Made by a program: the position numbers and the translations under genes. Under the pieces are notes generated by a model. The model ran no database searches, was not told the DNA's origin, and saw only the letters and a program-made list of their open reading frames with translations. Below are positions 51,932 to 61,162 of a stretch of 64,000 nucleotides of DNA, one piece after another. Origin of the DNA: Candidatus Berkiella aquae (GTDB taxonomy: Bacteria; Pseudomonadota; Gammaproteobacteria; Berkiellales; Berkiellaceae). The stretch is from assembly GCF_001431295.2 (NCBI RefSeq), contig NZ_LKAJ02000001.1, positions 2,356,001-2,420,000 on the forward strand. Reading direction: 5' to 3'. Position 1 is the first letter of the stretch. Every line of letters begins with the position of its first letter.

Positions 51932-52573
51932 TTAAAGACTGAAAGAATGACGTCTTTTATCTTCAGGCTTGATGTAGGGTTGAAATTTATCTTTGGGCAA
52001 TCCCACTTTCTCTAAGACATCTTGAATAGAGCAATTTTTAAAAGCGCGTACTAATTCTTCCTCTTCATCGGTATGATAACCACCGGAGCAAGGGTTAATT
52101 TTAAGAATATCAGCAGAGCGGGTCGTAGCATCCCAACCATCAAAAAAAATCTCCCCTGCCGCATACACTTCTATTTTTTTATTGGCTAAGTAATGATGGT
52201 GCATGTTGCCGATCCGTAATTCAAATTCACCTGTTTGGTTAGAAATAACGACATAAGAATATTTGCTATTGGGGGTAACTATTCGATCATCTTTATTCGA
52301 ACGCAATTGGTAACGTTTTTCACCTTGTTCATTTAACACTGTAGATAATCGATAAAAAGGAATTTCACTTCCTGTTGCTTGAAATCTAGCAAAAACCTTT
52401 TCACCAACACCTGCTTGTGTCATGGTCTTATCATATAAAAGACAAAAGGGTTTAACCACAGATTCTCCCTTTTCTTTTAAGTTTTGCAGCAGTGTTCGAT
52501 TCTTTAAAGGGCTGGCATAGTCAAGACTTGTTCTTTTAAGCTTTTCTAATGCTTTGGCTTTTTTTTCTTTCAT
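51932..52573 (-). CDS. Hypothetical protein
   Basis: Not recognised. 213 residues, soluble, with a lysine-rich N-terminus (KEKKAKALEKLKRTS). A central block reads FELRIGNMHHHYLANKK, then AAGEIFFDGWD and ILKINPCSGGYH, a spaced His/Gly pattern that looks like a small conserved domain. The C-terminus is basic (KPEDKRRHSFSL). The ATG at 52573 was chosen over the adjacent GTG 52576. It sits tail to tail with the large ankyrin gene; effector status is possible. Confidence 0.65.
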   Translation of the reverse strand: MKEKKAKALEKLKRTSLDYASPLKNRTLLQNLKEKGESVVKPFCLLYDKTMTQAGVGEKVFARFQATGSEIPFYRLSTVLNEQGEKRYQLRSNKDDRIVTPNSKYSYVVISNQTGEFELRIGNMHHHYLANKKIEVYAAGEIFFDGWDATTRSADILKINPCSGGYHTDEEEELVRAFKNCSIQDVLEKVGLPKDKFQPYIKPEDKRRHSFSL

Positions 52574-52674
52574 CACAAAACTCTGTCGATTTGGTGGTGA
52601 TTGATAGGAAAGATTAGTTTACGCAGGGAATAGCAGATTATCTACCCTCAATTTTATTGCGACACACAAAACGA

Positions 52675-53151
52675 TTATAATGATAGTTCCATAACTGTGA
52701 CTGGGTAACGATTTATTTCATCAACTCCTCTCTCAAGCCATCCCAATTTTTCATACCACTGGGGTAATGTTTTATCGAAAGCAAATAAATACAATTTTGA
52801 ATACCCCAGATTCAAGGCTTTTTCTGCGGCTGTATTGATAAGCTGCTCTCCTATTCCACGGCCACGCATCAATGGCTCAACATATAAAGAACCTAACCAA
52901 GGCGTTAACGCGTGCTGAATGCCATCATTCACTCTCAATGAACACATTCCCACCGGTACCTCATTATGCAATGCAATATAAGCTAAGGGTAAAGTGTCGA
53001 TATTTAAATGTTGTAAGAGTTTTTGTTCAGCTTTTTCAAGACTTGATGTCGGATTATAATGCCCCCAAGTCTTAAACATCCAAGATGCTAGCAAGGGAAC
53101 TTGTTCAATATGATTTTTTAGGTAAGTAATATCAACCTGCAAGGAATCCAT
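52675..53151 (-). CDS. GNAT-family N-acetyltransferase
   Basis: A 158-residue acetyl-CoA-dependent transferase. Motif A is WLGSLYVEPLMRGRGIGEQL, with the R-G-R-G-I-G pyrophosphate loop, preceded by VPVGMCSLRV and followed by SKLYLFAFDKTLPQWYEKLGW (motif B, ending in the typical YEKLGW). Substrate cannot be inferred. It is transcribed in the same direction as the gene after it but separated by about 100 bases. Confidence 0.88.
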   Translation of the reverse strand: MDSLQVDITYLKNHIEQVPLLASWMFKTWGHYNPTSSLEKAEQKLLQHLNIDTLPLAYIALHNEVPVGMCSLRVNDGIQHALTPWLGSLYVEPLMRGRGIGEQLINTAAEKALNLGYSKLYLFAFDKTLPQWYEKLGWLERGVDEINRYPVTVMELSL

Positions 53152-53200
53152 TAAAAACTATCACTTTTTATGAAATGAGTATGGTCATTACTTTATAACA

Positions 53201-54469
53201 TTATTTAATGGTATTGCCACTTTTCATATGAAGCTTAAGAATACCTTCTACTAAATCTTGTGATTGTTTGGATTGACTTGCGTTCATGTCATATAAGGTA
53301 GTCAACGTTTTTTCTGCCTGGGAAGATAAAAAATGCGCTTCTAAGGCCTTCTTTAATTGTTGATGAATACCCACAAAATAATCATTTAACTGTGTACTTT
53401 GTCCCAATGAATGACTATCTAAATCATTAACAAGCCCTTGGGTATAAGCTTGAAATGTCTGCATACCCTTGATTACCTCAAGCGTTAGTTCATCAACAGT
53501 AAAGGCATCAAAACAATTCGGATCATGTAACATACAAGGTGGGAAACCATTTTCGATTAGCAATTTATTTAACATAATCATCACAAAAAGACGACAGTTA
53601 CCATCTTTAAAAGGATGCAGTTGTTCTAGTTGTTGAATGGTTTCAATAATGATTCTTAATTTTTGTTCGCCATCATGACAAAGCGTAATCAATTTATGAT
53701 AACGACGTAAAATATGTTCACTTTTTTGTTGCATTAAAATATCAAGAGGTTCTGTTAATTGTTTCTCTTCAATAACAGCATCATCGGATGATATTTCATA
53801 GACTGACTGGTGTTGGGTTCTAAATGTATAGCAACTATTAAAAACAAACTCAGCTAGTCTGCGTTTCACATAGTCAGGTGTGTCAGATTTTTCACGTTCA
53901 AGTCCATAACGCCTAACACAGTAATCCAAGTGTTCTTGATATAACTTATTAAAGGTATGGCTATTGAATAAATCTAATTCCTCTAATTCCATCTCATCAG
54001 CGACGGTAAGATTATCTCTGGCTAAAACAAAATTTTCATCCCCTGCTTCCAGCCGATTTAACAGTGTTACGATACCCGCTACCGTTGAATTGGTTTTAAT
54101 CAAATCAAAATAGACATCTTTGGTACGCCACTGACCTTTATGTGCTGGGGTTAAATTTTCCATGGTGACAGGATGCGTTGCAATCCCATGATAATGAAGC
54201 AACATTTCATTGGTAATAGGCGATCCTATTTCCTTTAGCATCACAATCCAGGCATCTTGCATGCCTTGTAAATAGCCCGGCTCTCTTTTTTCGAAACCTA
54301 CCCAGCTATCTTTACTTTGTTTGACACCATCAACATTAAAGCGCCAAAATGATTCCACCGGAAAATGTTCGAATAATTTTCTTGCAAATTCATCAACATT
54401 CTGCGCAGTTTTTACTTGATTGAGCAGCGCATGTAAGCCCTGTTTTTGGTAGAAATTTTCGTCAATCAT
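53201..54469 (-). CDS. Fic-domain protein with variant motif
   Basis: About 422 residues. The Fic core is LHPFKDGNCRLFVMIMLNKL: it keeps the catalytic His and the HPFxDGN-x-R frame but has Cys where the second Gly of HPFxxGNGR usually stands. The conserved upstream segment is HYHGIATHPV...HKGQWRTKDVYFDL. Fic enzymes transfer AMP or other phospho-groups to hydroxyl side chains. No obvious S/T-x3-E/G-N inhibitory motif was identified. ATG 54469 is preferred; the frame extends to 54517. It may be a host-directed effector or an endogenous regulator. Confidence 0.82.
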   Translation of the reverse strand: MIDENFYQKQGLHALLNQVKTAQNVDEFARKLFEHFPVESFWRFNVDGVKQSKDSWVGFEKREPGYLQGMQDAWIVMLKEIGSPITNEMLLHYHGIATHPVTMENLTPAHKGQWRTKDVYFDLIKTNSTVAGIVTLLNRLEAGDENFVLARDNLTVADEMELEELDLFNSHTFNKLYQEHLDYCVRRYGLEREKSDTPDYVKRRLAEFVFNSCYTFRTQHQSVYEISSDDAVIEEKQLTEPLDILMQQKSEHILRRYHKLITLCHDGEQKLRIIIETIQQLEQLHPFKDGNCRLFVMIMLNKLLIENGFPPCMLHDPNCFDAFTVDELTLEVIKGMQTFQAYTQGLVNDLDSHSLGQSTQLNDYFVGIHQQLKKALEAHFLSSQAEKTLTTLYDMNASQSKQSQDLVEGILKLHMKSGNTIK

Positions 54470-54571
54470 GATGGATATCCCAGAAGTGAATACGGTGCAT
54501 TCTATTCTGGGCATCACTCATTGATAAGTTAAAAAAGATAAAAGGTACAAACCATCTGATATAGCAATTCG

Positions 54572-55036
54572 TTATGATTCAAAAATACCTTGAGTTTGTG
54601 TCTCATCCGCAAAATATTTAACAAAAAAAGTTTTAGTTAATTGAGGGTTTTTCTTATTCTCTCGCACAAACTCAACACTAAAACCACATTTTTTATAAAA
54701 CTCTGGTGCTTGGAATGCGCTCGTAACGAGATTTATATTATTGAAACCCTCACCTTCAAATTGCATTTCAAGCGCTTCAATCAATTTCCGACCATGCCCT
54801 TGCCCACGATAAGCTTCATCGACCCAAATATCATCGATATAAATCTCTGCGAAAGCTGTATAAGCATTCAAAACACCAATCACCTCACCTTCTTCATTAT
54901 TCAATAACAAAGAAAAAGGTTTATAGTTCACATCAATGCCATGCCCTCTTTCATAAGCCACTAAGCCATTTAACATTTTTTCTTCAATTTCTTCAGAAAT
55001 TTCATCAACAAATTGAATATGGTAATTCTTATTCAC
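54572..55036 (-). CDS. GNAT-family N-acetyltransferase
   Basis: A 154-residue protein with motif A IYIDDIWVDEAYRGQGHGRKL (R-G-Q-G-H-G loop), preceded by GEVIGVLNAYTAF, and motif B NLVTSAFQAPEFYKKCGF. Starts with GTG 55036 after AAGGG. Transfers an acetyl group from acetyl-CoA to an unknown amine. It is divergent from ada, with about 120 bases between them holding a TATAAT at 55116. Confidence 0.87.
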   Translation of the reverse strand: MNKNYHIQFVDEISEEIEEKMLNGLVAYERGHGIDVNYKPFSLLLNNEEGEVIGVLNAYTAFAEIYIDDIWVDEAYRGQGHGRKLIEALEMQFEGEGFNNINLVTSAFQAPEFYKKCGFSVEFVRENKKNPQLTKTFFVKYFADETQTQGIFES

Positions 55037-55156
55037 TCAAAGCCCTTATTGTTCAGTTAACTATCTTTTGAAAATCAATGCCTGATTTTCGGCGGCCGTC
55101 ATTATAAAATTCCGTATAATATACTCTTCACCGTTGAATTTTAAGGCAGAAATAGT

Positions 55157-56206
55157 GTGATCTCACTGAAACGCCAGAAAGAATATTATCAGGCTCTCAT
55201 TGCTAAAGATTCTCAATATGAAGGCGTTTTTTATGTTGGTGTCAAAACCACAGGGATTTTCTGCCGCCCAACCTGCTCTGCCAGAAAACCTAAATTTGAG
55301 CATTGTGAATTTTTTACCACAGCCCAACAAGCGCTATTAGCCTCTTTTAGACCTTGTAAACGTTGTAAACCCCTGTCTCATCCTAATCAAGTCTCAACGG
55401 TCATCCAAAAATTAGTCGAGGCAATTGAGCAAAACCCCGAAAAACGTTGGAAGGACAAGGATTTCGCTGCGCTATCAATTGATGCCTCAACCGCTAGGCG
55501 CCAATTTAAAAAGCGTTTTGATATGACCTTTGTTGAATATGCAAGAGCGCGGCGTATGGGATTGGCAATTAAGCAAATTCGTTCTGGAGAATCCGTTATC
55601 GAGACCCAACTTGCAACAGGATATGAGTCAAGCAGTGGTTTTAGAGATGCGTTTTCCAAAGTGATGGGCGCAGCACCGACTAAGCTAGGTAAAATGCATT
55701 TGCTAAAAGCTTCATGGCTTGATACACCACTTGGCCCCATGTTAGCAATTGCCAGTGAAGAGGCACTCACTCTTTTAGAATTTGTCGATAGACGAGGCCT
55801 TGAGCGAGAAATTGAGCGGCTACGGCAAAAAACCAAATCGGCGATTATTCCAGGGAGAACGCCACCTATTGATTCTATTGAAGGTGAATTAAAATCCTAT
55901 TTCAAAGGACATTTAAGTCAATTTAAGACCCCACTTTTTTTATTAGGCTCTCCATTTCAATTGAACGTATGGGATGGTTTGCAGCAAATTCCTTATGGTG
56001 AAACTCTCTCCTATTCCTCTCTTGCTGCTAAGCTAGGTAAACCTAGTGCCTTTCGCGCCGTTGCGAATGCCAATGGCGCTAATCAACTTGCTATTGTTAT
56101 TCCTTGCCATCGAGTCATTAATCAGAACGGTGAGTTGGGCGGCTATGGTGGTGGATTAACTCGCAAACAATGGCTTATTAATCACGAAAAGCAACATAGG
56201 GTTTAA
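55157..56206 (+). CDS. ada: Ada: bifunctional methylphosphotriester / O6-alkylguanine-DNA methyltransferase and regulator
   Basis: A 349-residue suicide repair protein. The N-terminal zinc domain has C36, C40, C67, C70 (GIFCRPTCSARKP; FRPCKRCKPL), where the first cysteine accepts methyl from phosphotriesters. An AraC-type helix-turn-helix follows (ARRMGLAIKQIRSG, FRDAFSKVMGAAPTK). The C-terminal methyltransferase domain has IVIPCHRVI with acceptor C317 and GGYGGGLTRKQWLINHE. Length and order match E. coli Ada (354). GTG start at 55157. Methylated Ada normally activates its own gene. Confidence 0.95.
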   Translation: MISLKRQKEYYQALIAKDSQYEGVFYVGVKTTGIFCRPTCSARKPKFEHCEFFTTAQQALLASFRPCKRCKPLSHPNQVSTVIQKLVEAIEQNPEKRWKDKDFAALSIDASTARRQFKKRFDMTFVEYARARRMGLAIKQIRSGESVIETQLATGYESSSGFRDAFSKVMGAAPTKLGKMHLLKASWLDTPLGPMLAIASEEALTLLEFVDRRGLEREIERLRQKTKSAIIPGRTPPIDSIEGELKSYFKGHLSQFKTPLFLLGSPFQLNVWDGLQQIPYGETLSYSSLAAKLGKPSAFRAVANANGANQLAIVIPCHRVINQNGELGGYGGGLTRKQWLINHEKQHRV

Positions 56207-56311
56207 CCTAATATATTTTTCTCCCTTATCTTGCGTGATGATTTTATTTTTATGAGCGTACGCAAAAAAATCTAGATTTATGGGGTAATTTCTTGAAAAT
56301 CGCTTACTTTT

Positions 56312-56740
56312 TTATGTAAAACTTTTGATCCATCCCAAAAACTCAAGAAGAGTGATACCATCCCAAATCTTTTTACCTGTCTTGATGAAACGCTCCTTTG
56401 AACTCAGCTCATCTACCGAAGGGATTTGGCCAGGGAATCGTAATTGATGGTGGAGGCTATCCGAGAGTACTTCCTTTAGGTGGTCATCCATATATTCATG
56501 TGTAATCCATTGCTCTACGAGTGATTTATTTTCCAGTAACCACAAAGGGCATGCGGGATAGTTCGCTTTAGGATAACCACAATAAACTCTTTCTAAAAAG
56601 TACGTTACTTGTTCTTTTAGATTATTGGTCATTAACTTCAAACGATAGCTATCATCAGCATATTGACAATGCAGTGCTAAATTCTCGTTAATTTGCTCAG
56701 CAAGGTTATCGAGTATTTTTGTCATTTCATTTTTGTTCAT
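56312..56740 (-). CDS. Hypothetical protein
   Basis: Not recognised. 142 residues, soluble, largely helical with many charged residues and several Tyr/Trp/Cys (YFLERVYCGYPKANYPACPLW). No signal peptide, membrane helix or known motif. AGGA lies only a few bases from ATG 56740. Monocistronic by spacing. Confidence 0.55.
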   Translation of the reverse strand: MNKNEMTKILDNLAEQINENLALHCQYADDSYRLKLMTNNLKEQVTYFLERVYCGYPKANYPACPLWLLENKSLVEQWITHEYMDDHLKEVLSDSLHHQLRFPGQIPSVDELSSKERFIKTGKKIWDGITLLEFLGWIKSFT

Positions 56741-56908
56741 CTTCCTAAATTAATAAAAAATAGGTTATATCGCAACTTTTTTAGATAAAAAGACAAAGAT
56801 AACAGATATATTCAAATATATTCGAATATTTATCATCTTCAGTGTAACTACCGGATATTTAATTTTGCCCCGACAACCTGTCCGACTTAACTCTTTTAGA
56901 TTATTACT

Positions 56909-58801
56909 TCACCGCTGCCTTGGTTTTCTTGGGTTCCTTTCATCATCCTTCTCCGAACGATGAATATTTTTCTCTTCCTTTGCTAAATTTTCAAATTTAT
57001 CTCTTAATTGCAGAAAATCGTGGCTTCTTTTTTCAATATAACTTCGTTTTTCGCTGGCTTGTTCCGGAGTTGTAACTTCTTTAGGGGGATTAATAACGGG
57101 CATATCTGAGCTATGACCTATCGAGATAACAATCGGCTTCAGTTTCTTCTGTTTGGTTTTTCCTATCTTTTCTTTACCCTTATCTTGAGATTTTTTAGCT
57201 TTAGCATGAACCGCTTTACCTTTTTCATCTGCTTTGCTCTTCTTTTTATTTTTTCTTTTCCTCATGGCAATATTTCGTTGCTCTGTTGCAGCATTTAACA
57301 CATTACTTACTTCACTCCCATAATTGATGCAAGCATTTAATAATTGACTTTCATTAGGGGGTAATGTTTTCCCTTGCTGCTTCGCTTTTTTAAGTGCTTG
57401 TTCTATTTTCATTACTTCAATATTTAAATTGTGCGAAGGGATTGGGATGTCTCCTCGCGTTCTGATTTTTTTTATTTCTTTAATTAATTTTTGAATATCA
57501 TTTACTGTTAATTCGTCGTTTATTCTTTGCTTACCAACTATCTTCTCTTTAGTAATTTCTGTCGATTTTTTCTCAATTTTTCTAGCTACTAATGTTTCTA
57601 TTATTGCAACTGATTGAGTTACAGGAGATAATTTCTCAGCTTTTTGATTATCTTTTAAATCATATTGAAGTTCTTGAGCAATAGCGAGTGTCCTTACACG
57701 CGCTATTTGAGGCGTCATCGGAAGCATTTTAGTTCTTTTAGTATCATTAAACTTTTTACGAAGTTGTTCATCTTGGATACCAGCAAAAATTACTTCGCCT
57801 GCTGCACTCGAACAATTATAACCATGAAGTTTATATTCTGTGGAATCTTTTTGAACAATCCTAGCCATTCTTTCTAGCATTTTTCTTGCATCTAGTGCCG
57901 TTAATGATTCTGCTCCTTTATCTAGGGTTACTGGTAAAATAATATCGTGATCCCCATGATCACCTACCGTAATATTAAATAATTGCTCATAATATTCATT
58001 TGATTTATATCCAGCATTAAGCTCACTTGCAACAAGAGCTAGAAAATTTTTAGCTTCTCCAATATCGTTATCTATTAATTTATTAAATTTCTCTTTAATA
58101 CCGAATTCTGGAAAAAACTCGTCTAATTCATTAAGCGTTTCTTGAGCGTTCTTTTTGATTTTTTTTACTTTTTTAGGGTCATCCCCTTCATTGACTAAGG
58201 CGATAATAATATCTCTTGCTCGGTATTGTAATTGGAGAATCTCTTTCTGTTGTTTTGATTGGTCATGATGATAAACATTAGGGCTTAATCTATATTCTCT
58301 TTCCTTACTTTTTGCCTTTTTACCCTCTAATATTTGGACCTCTATTTCACTTGATTGTATTAAATCTCGATTTCTATTTTTGCCATAAAAATCTCTTCCC
58401 GTTCGTTCGTCTCTAAAATCATCCGTTGGTTTATTTAACGTAAATTTAGTTAATTGTTCATTTGTTTCCTCATCTTTTTCTCCGGGCCAAAAACTAAAAT
58501 AAACATGATAACTTACTTCAGAATGAACCTTTTCACCTTTTTTAGGGAGGACTTTTATTTGTGAGCTTGAATAGCTTACATCTCCTTTTGGCACTTCATG
58601 ATGAATCAAATAATAAGGTATATTATTTGATTCACATATCTCATGCATAAGCTTTGTTGTCTCTTCATTAACAGGCAAAACCAATTCTATAGCAGCATGG
58701 CCTACATTTTGATTCTTAAATACAGTATCTTTTACTGCTTTGGAATACCCCTTATTTGATTTCATGGTTGTTTGCCATGTAATCAGCCTTGCATATGCCA
58801 T
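56909..58801 (-). CDS. Candidate circularly permuted papain-like cysteine protease, lysine-rich
   Basis: A 630-residue protein. VGHAAIELVL (H35) near the N-terminus, VYFSFWPGEKD at about 100-110 and YNCSSAAGEVIFAGI (C330) give the order His ... Cys after a strand with FSFWPG. Permuted NlpC/P60-like and related effector folds show GH-x-[AS] first and N-C-[SA] later; the resemblance is by eye only. From about 520 the protein is very basic (KRKNKKKSK, KTKQKKLKP), ending in an E/K-rich tail. A strong GGGAGGGT site precedes ATG 58801. No signal peptide. Probably a secreted effector (inference). Confidence 0.65.
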   Translation of the reverse strand: MAYARLITWQTTMKSNKGYSKAVKDTVFKNQNVGHAAIELVLPVNEETTKLMHEICESNNIPYYLIHHEVPKGDVSYSSSQIKVLPKKGEKVHSEVSYHVYFSFWPGEKDEETNEQLTKFTLNKPTDDFRDERTGRDFYGKNRNRDLIQSSEIEVQILEGKKAKSKEREYRLSPNVYHHDQSKQQKEILQLQYRARDIIIALVNEGDDPKKVKKIKKNAQETLNELDEFFPEFGIKEKFNKLIDNDIGEAKNFLALVASELNAGYKSNEYYEQLFNITVGDHGDHDIILPVTLDKGAESLTALDARKMLERMARIVQKDSTEYKLHGYNCSSAAGEVIFAGIQDEQLRKKFNDTKRTKMLPMTPQIARVRTLAIAQELQYDLKDNQKAEKLSPVTQSVAIIETLVARKIEKKSTEITKEKIVGKQRINDELTVNDIQKLIKEIKKIRTRGDIPIPSHNLNIEVMKIEQALKKAKQQGKTLPPNESQLLNACINYGSEVSNVLNAATEQRNIAMRKRKNKKKSKADEKGKAVHAKAKKSQDKGKEKIGKTKQKKLKPIVISIGHSSDMPVINPPKEVTTPEQASEKRSYIEKRSHDFLQLRDKFENLAKEEKNIHRSEKDDERNPRKPRQR

Positions 58802-58951
58802 CTTACCCTCCCATATACACCTAACTTTATTAAGTATGAAGATAATACAGAAGACAATTTTGACCCAATTAAGTTCAATGTTTAACCAGCCGGTCTACCC
58901 ATATATCATGAAAGGCATCAACCGTTGAAATGGTTATATTTTCCATAGGTC

Positions 58952-59989
58952 TTAAGTTACCATTTTTAATTGACTCTCCTTCAAATATTTTTTTATTTGA
59001 TTTACCACAGTAAATATATCTTCACGATGAACATCTAAGTGGGTAACAAGCCTCACTCTTTTGCCTTTTGGTATTAATATGCCTTGCTCTTTTAGAATAG
59101 ATGATAGATTTTCACTGTGCTGTTTCGGCACGTTAATATACAAAATATTCGTTTGAAGATTTTGTATTTCAACTTTGATCTCATCTATTTCACTTAACAA
59201 TTTTGCTAATAACTGTGCATTATCATGATCTTCTTGTAATCTTTGAATGTTATTTTCTAAAGCATATATTCCTGCAGCAGCAATTACGCCTGCTTGACGC
59301 ATTCCTCCTCCTAATACTTTACGCCATCTTCTTGCTTCTTTTATTTGATCTTTTGAAGCAACTAAGACAGAGCCAATTGGCGCCCCTAATCCTTTTGATA
59401 AACAGACGGAAACCGAATCAAAATGCTTTGCAATTTCAATGACATCAACCCCCAATTTTACACTTGCATTAAAAACTCGAGCCCCATCTAGATGATGTAA
59501 CAGATGATGTTCTGTACAAAATACTTTTGCTTGGGCTAAATAGGCTAATGGGAGTACTTTGCCCGCTTGTGTATTCTCTAAACAAAGGAGTTTGGTTCTT
59601 GGATGGTGATCGTCCAAAGGTTTAATATAATCAACCAGTTTGTTGAGATCTAAGCTGCCATCGTTTTCAAAATGCACAGGTTGTGGCTGTATACTGCCCA
59701 ACACTGCAGCACCTCCTCCTTCCCACTTATAGGTATGTGCTTCTTGCCCAACAAGATACTCGTCTCCTCGTTGACAATGCATCATGATACCAATCAAATT
59801 AGATTGAGTACCTGAAGGAACAAACAAGGCAGCTTCTTTCCCTAATTTTTCAGCAACAAATGCTTCTAAGTGTTTTACCGTTGGATCATCATTGAAAATA
59901 TCATCCCCAACTTCAGCATCCCACATCGCTTGCTTCATCCCTAATGAGGGCTTAGTAACTGTATCACTTCTTAAATCGATTATTTTCAT
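58952..59989 (-). CDS. ltaE: Low-specificity L-threonine aldolase
   Basis: A 345-residue PLP enzyme that splits threonine to glycine and acetaldehyde. Conserved: the start IDLRSDTVTKPSLGM, AEVGDDIFNDDPTVKHLE, FVPSGTQSNLIGIM, HLDGARVFNA, and the PLP lysine K199 in CLSKGLGAPIGSVL. AGGTGAG lies before ATG 59989. It provides glycine for one-carbon units in organisms with limited serine synthesis. Monocistronic, divergent from the beta-lactamase gene. Confidence 0.94.
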   Translation of the reverse strand: MKIIDLRSDTVTKPSLGMKQAMWDAEVGDDIFNDDPTVKHLEAFVAEKLGKEAALFVPSGTQSNLIGIMMHCQRGDEYLVGQEAHTYKWEGGGAAVLGSIQPQPVHFENDGSLDLNKLVDYIKPLDDHHPRTKLLCLENTQAGKVLPLAYLAQAKVFCTEHHLLHHLDGARVFNASVKLGVDVIEIAKHFDSVSVCLSKGLGAPIGSVLVASKDQIKEARRWRKVLGGGMRQAGVIAAAGIYALENNIQRLQEDHDNAQLLAKLLSEIDEIKVEIQNLQTNILYINVPKQHSENLSSILKEQGILIPKGKRVRLVTHLDVHREDIFTVVNQIKKYLKESQLKMVT

Positions 59990-60139
59990 TTCTCACCTAT
60001 TATGAAAAATTTAGTTATTTAAATTTATTTTTATTTTGGCTGTCCTGAACAAATCGCTTGCAGAAAAGCTCCATTTCTACCAAAATTTATGCCCTTACTA
60101 TTTATTACCTTTCCATCTTTCATTTCAGTGGGTTTATCT

Positions 60140-60985
60140 ATGAACAAATGGTTATCGGTCGTTTTGGCTGCCGTCACGCTTAATGCCAATGCTCATGCGA
60201 CTACTGCACAAGAATATGAGCAATTATTCAAGGGTTATGATGCTTGTTACATACTTTACAATGTCAATAAAAATAAGGTAGTCAGCCAATACAATCCTAA
60301 TCATCGCTGCGAAAAACGCCTCGCCCCAAACTCGTCTTTTAAAATAGTATTATCATTAATGGGGTTTAACGAAGGACTTTTCAATCAAGATACCGTCTTT
60401 AAATGGGATGGAAAAACCAGAGAATTACCGAATTGGAACCAAGATCAAACACCTCATAGTTGGATGACCCATTCTGCTCTATGGGTTTCACAAGAAGTCA
60501 GTCCCCAACTCGGGCTGCCGACGATTAAACGTTATCTAGCCGCTTTTAAATATGGTAATCAAGATTTTAGTGGCGATCCTGGATTAAATAATGGCATCAC
60601 ACATGCATGGCTAAGTAGTAGTTTAAAAATATCTGCTAATGAACAGCTCCATTTCCTGAAAGCCTTATTGAAAAATCAATTACCTTTAACAGCAGAAACG
60701 GTTGCCAATACCAAACAAAATATTTATTTAGGTAAACTAGATAATGGTGCAAATTATTATGGTAAAACCGGTTCTGGACGAAGTGGTCTGAATGAACGAA
60801 TCTCAACTGAGCAAGGCTTACGAGAAGGCTGGTTTGTGGGGTTTGTTGAACAAGATAATCAACAGTATATTTTTATCAGTAACTTGACGGAAAAATCAAT
60901 GAATGTTGATGATAAACGCTTTGGCAGCCAAATGTTAAAGCCTATGACAATGAAACTACTGAACGATTATTTCGCCGCTGTTTAA
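60140..60985 (+). CDS. Class D (OXA-type) beta-lactamase
   Basis: A 281-residue periplasmic serine hydrolase with a signal peptide ending around NANAHA. Active-site S65-x2-K68 (NSSFK), second motif S112-A-L114 (usual S-x-V is altered at the last position), Y138-G-N140 in KYGNQDFSGDPGLNNG, W157 in THAWLSSSLKIS (omega region), and K209-T-G211. This is a complete class D set, so it should be active on penicillins, though the S-A-L change may affect spectrum. ATG 60140 gives a proper signal peptide; the longer frame from 60089 does not. It looks chromosomal, like Legionella OXA enzymes; no integron or insertion sequence is nearby. Confidence 0.88.
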   Translation: MNKWLSVVLAAVTLNANAHATTAQEYEQLFKGYDACYILYNVNKNKVVSQYNPNHRCEKRLAPNSSFKIVLSLMGFNEGLFNQDTVFKWDGKTRELPNWNQDQTPHSWMTHSALWVSQEVSPQLGLPTIKRYLAAFKYGNQDFSGDPGLNNGITHAWLSSSLKISANEQLHFLKALLKNQLPLTAETVANTKQNIYLGKLDNGANYYGKTGSGRSGLNERISTEQGLREGWFVGFVEQDNQQYIFISNLTEKSMNVDDKRFGSQMLKPMTMKLLNDYFAAV

Positions 60986-60991
60986 ATGGAT

Positions 60992-61015
60992 GGGGGAGAA
61001 TCACGTTTCTCCCCC
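60992..61015 (+). terminator. Hairpin downstream of the beta-lactamase gene
   Basis: A 9-bp stem GGGGGAGAA / TTCTCCCCC with loop TCACGT starts 7 bases after the stop. No strong T run follows. Confidence 0.5.
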
Positions 61016-61162
61016 TATGATCTCCCTCTCATAACCCCCTCTAAATGCACCGATAAACGGTAAAAATGTCTCTTTATCGCCTTTATTTGATTTTAAAACT
61101 CCCCAGCTATAAAATTTGTTAGCTTAGAAACTTTATCTTATTACCATTGAATAGGGCGAAAC

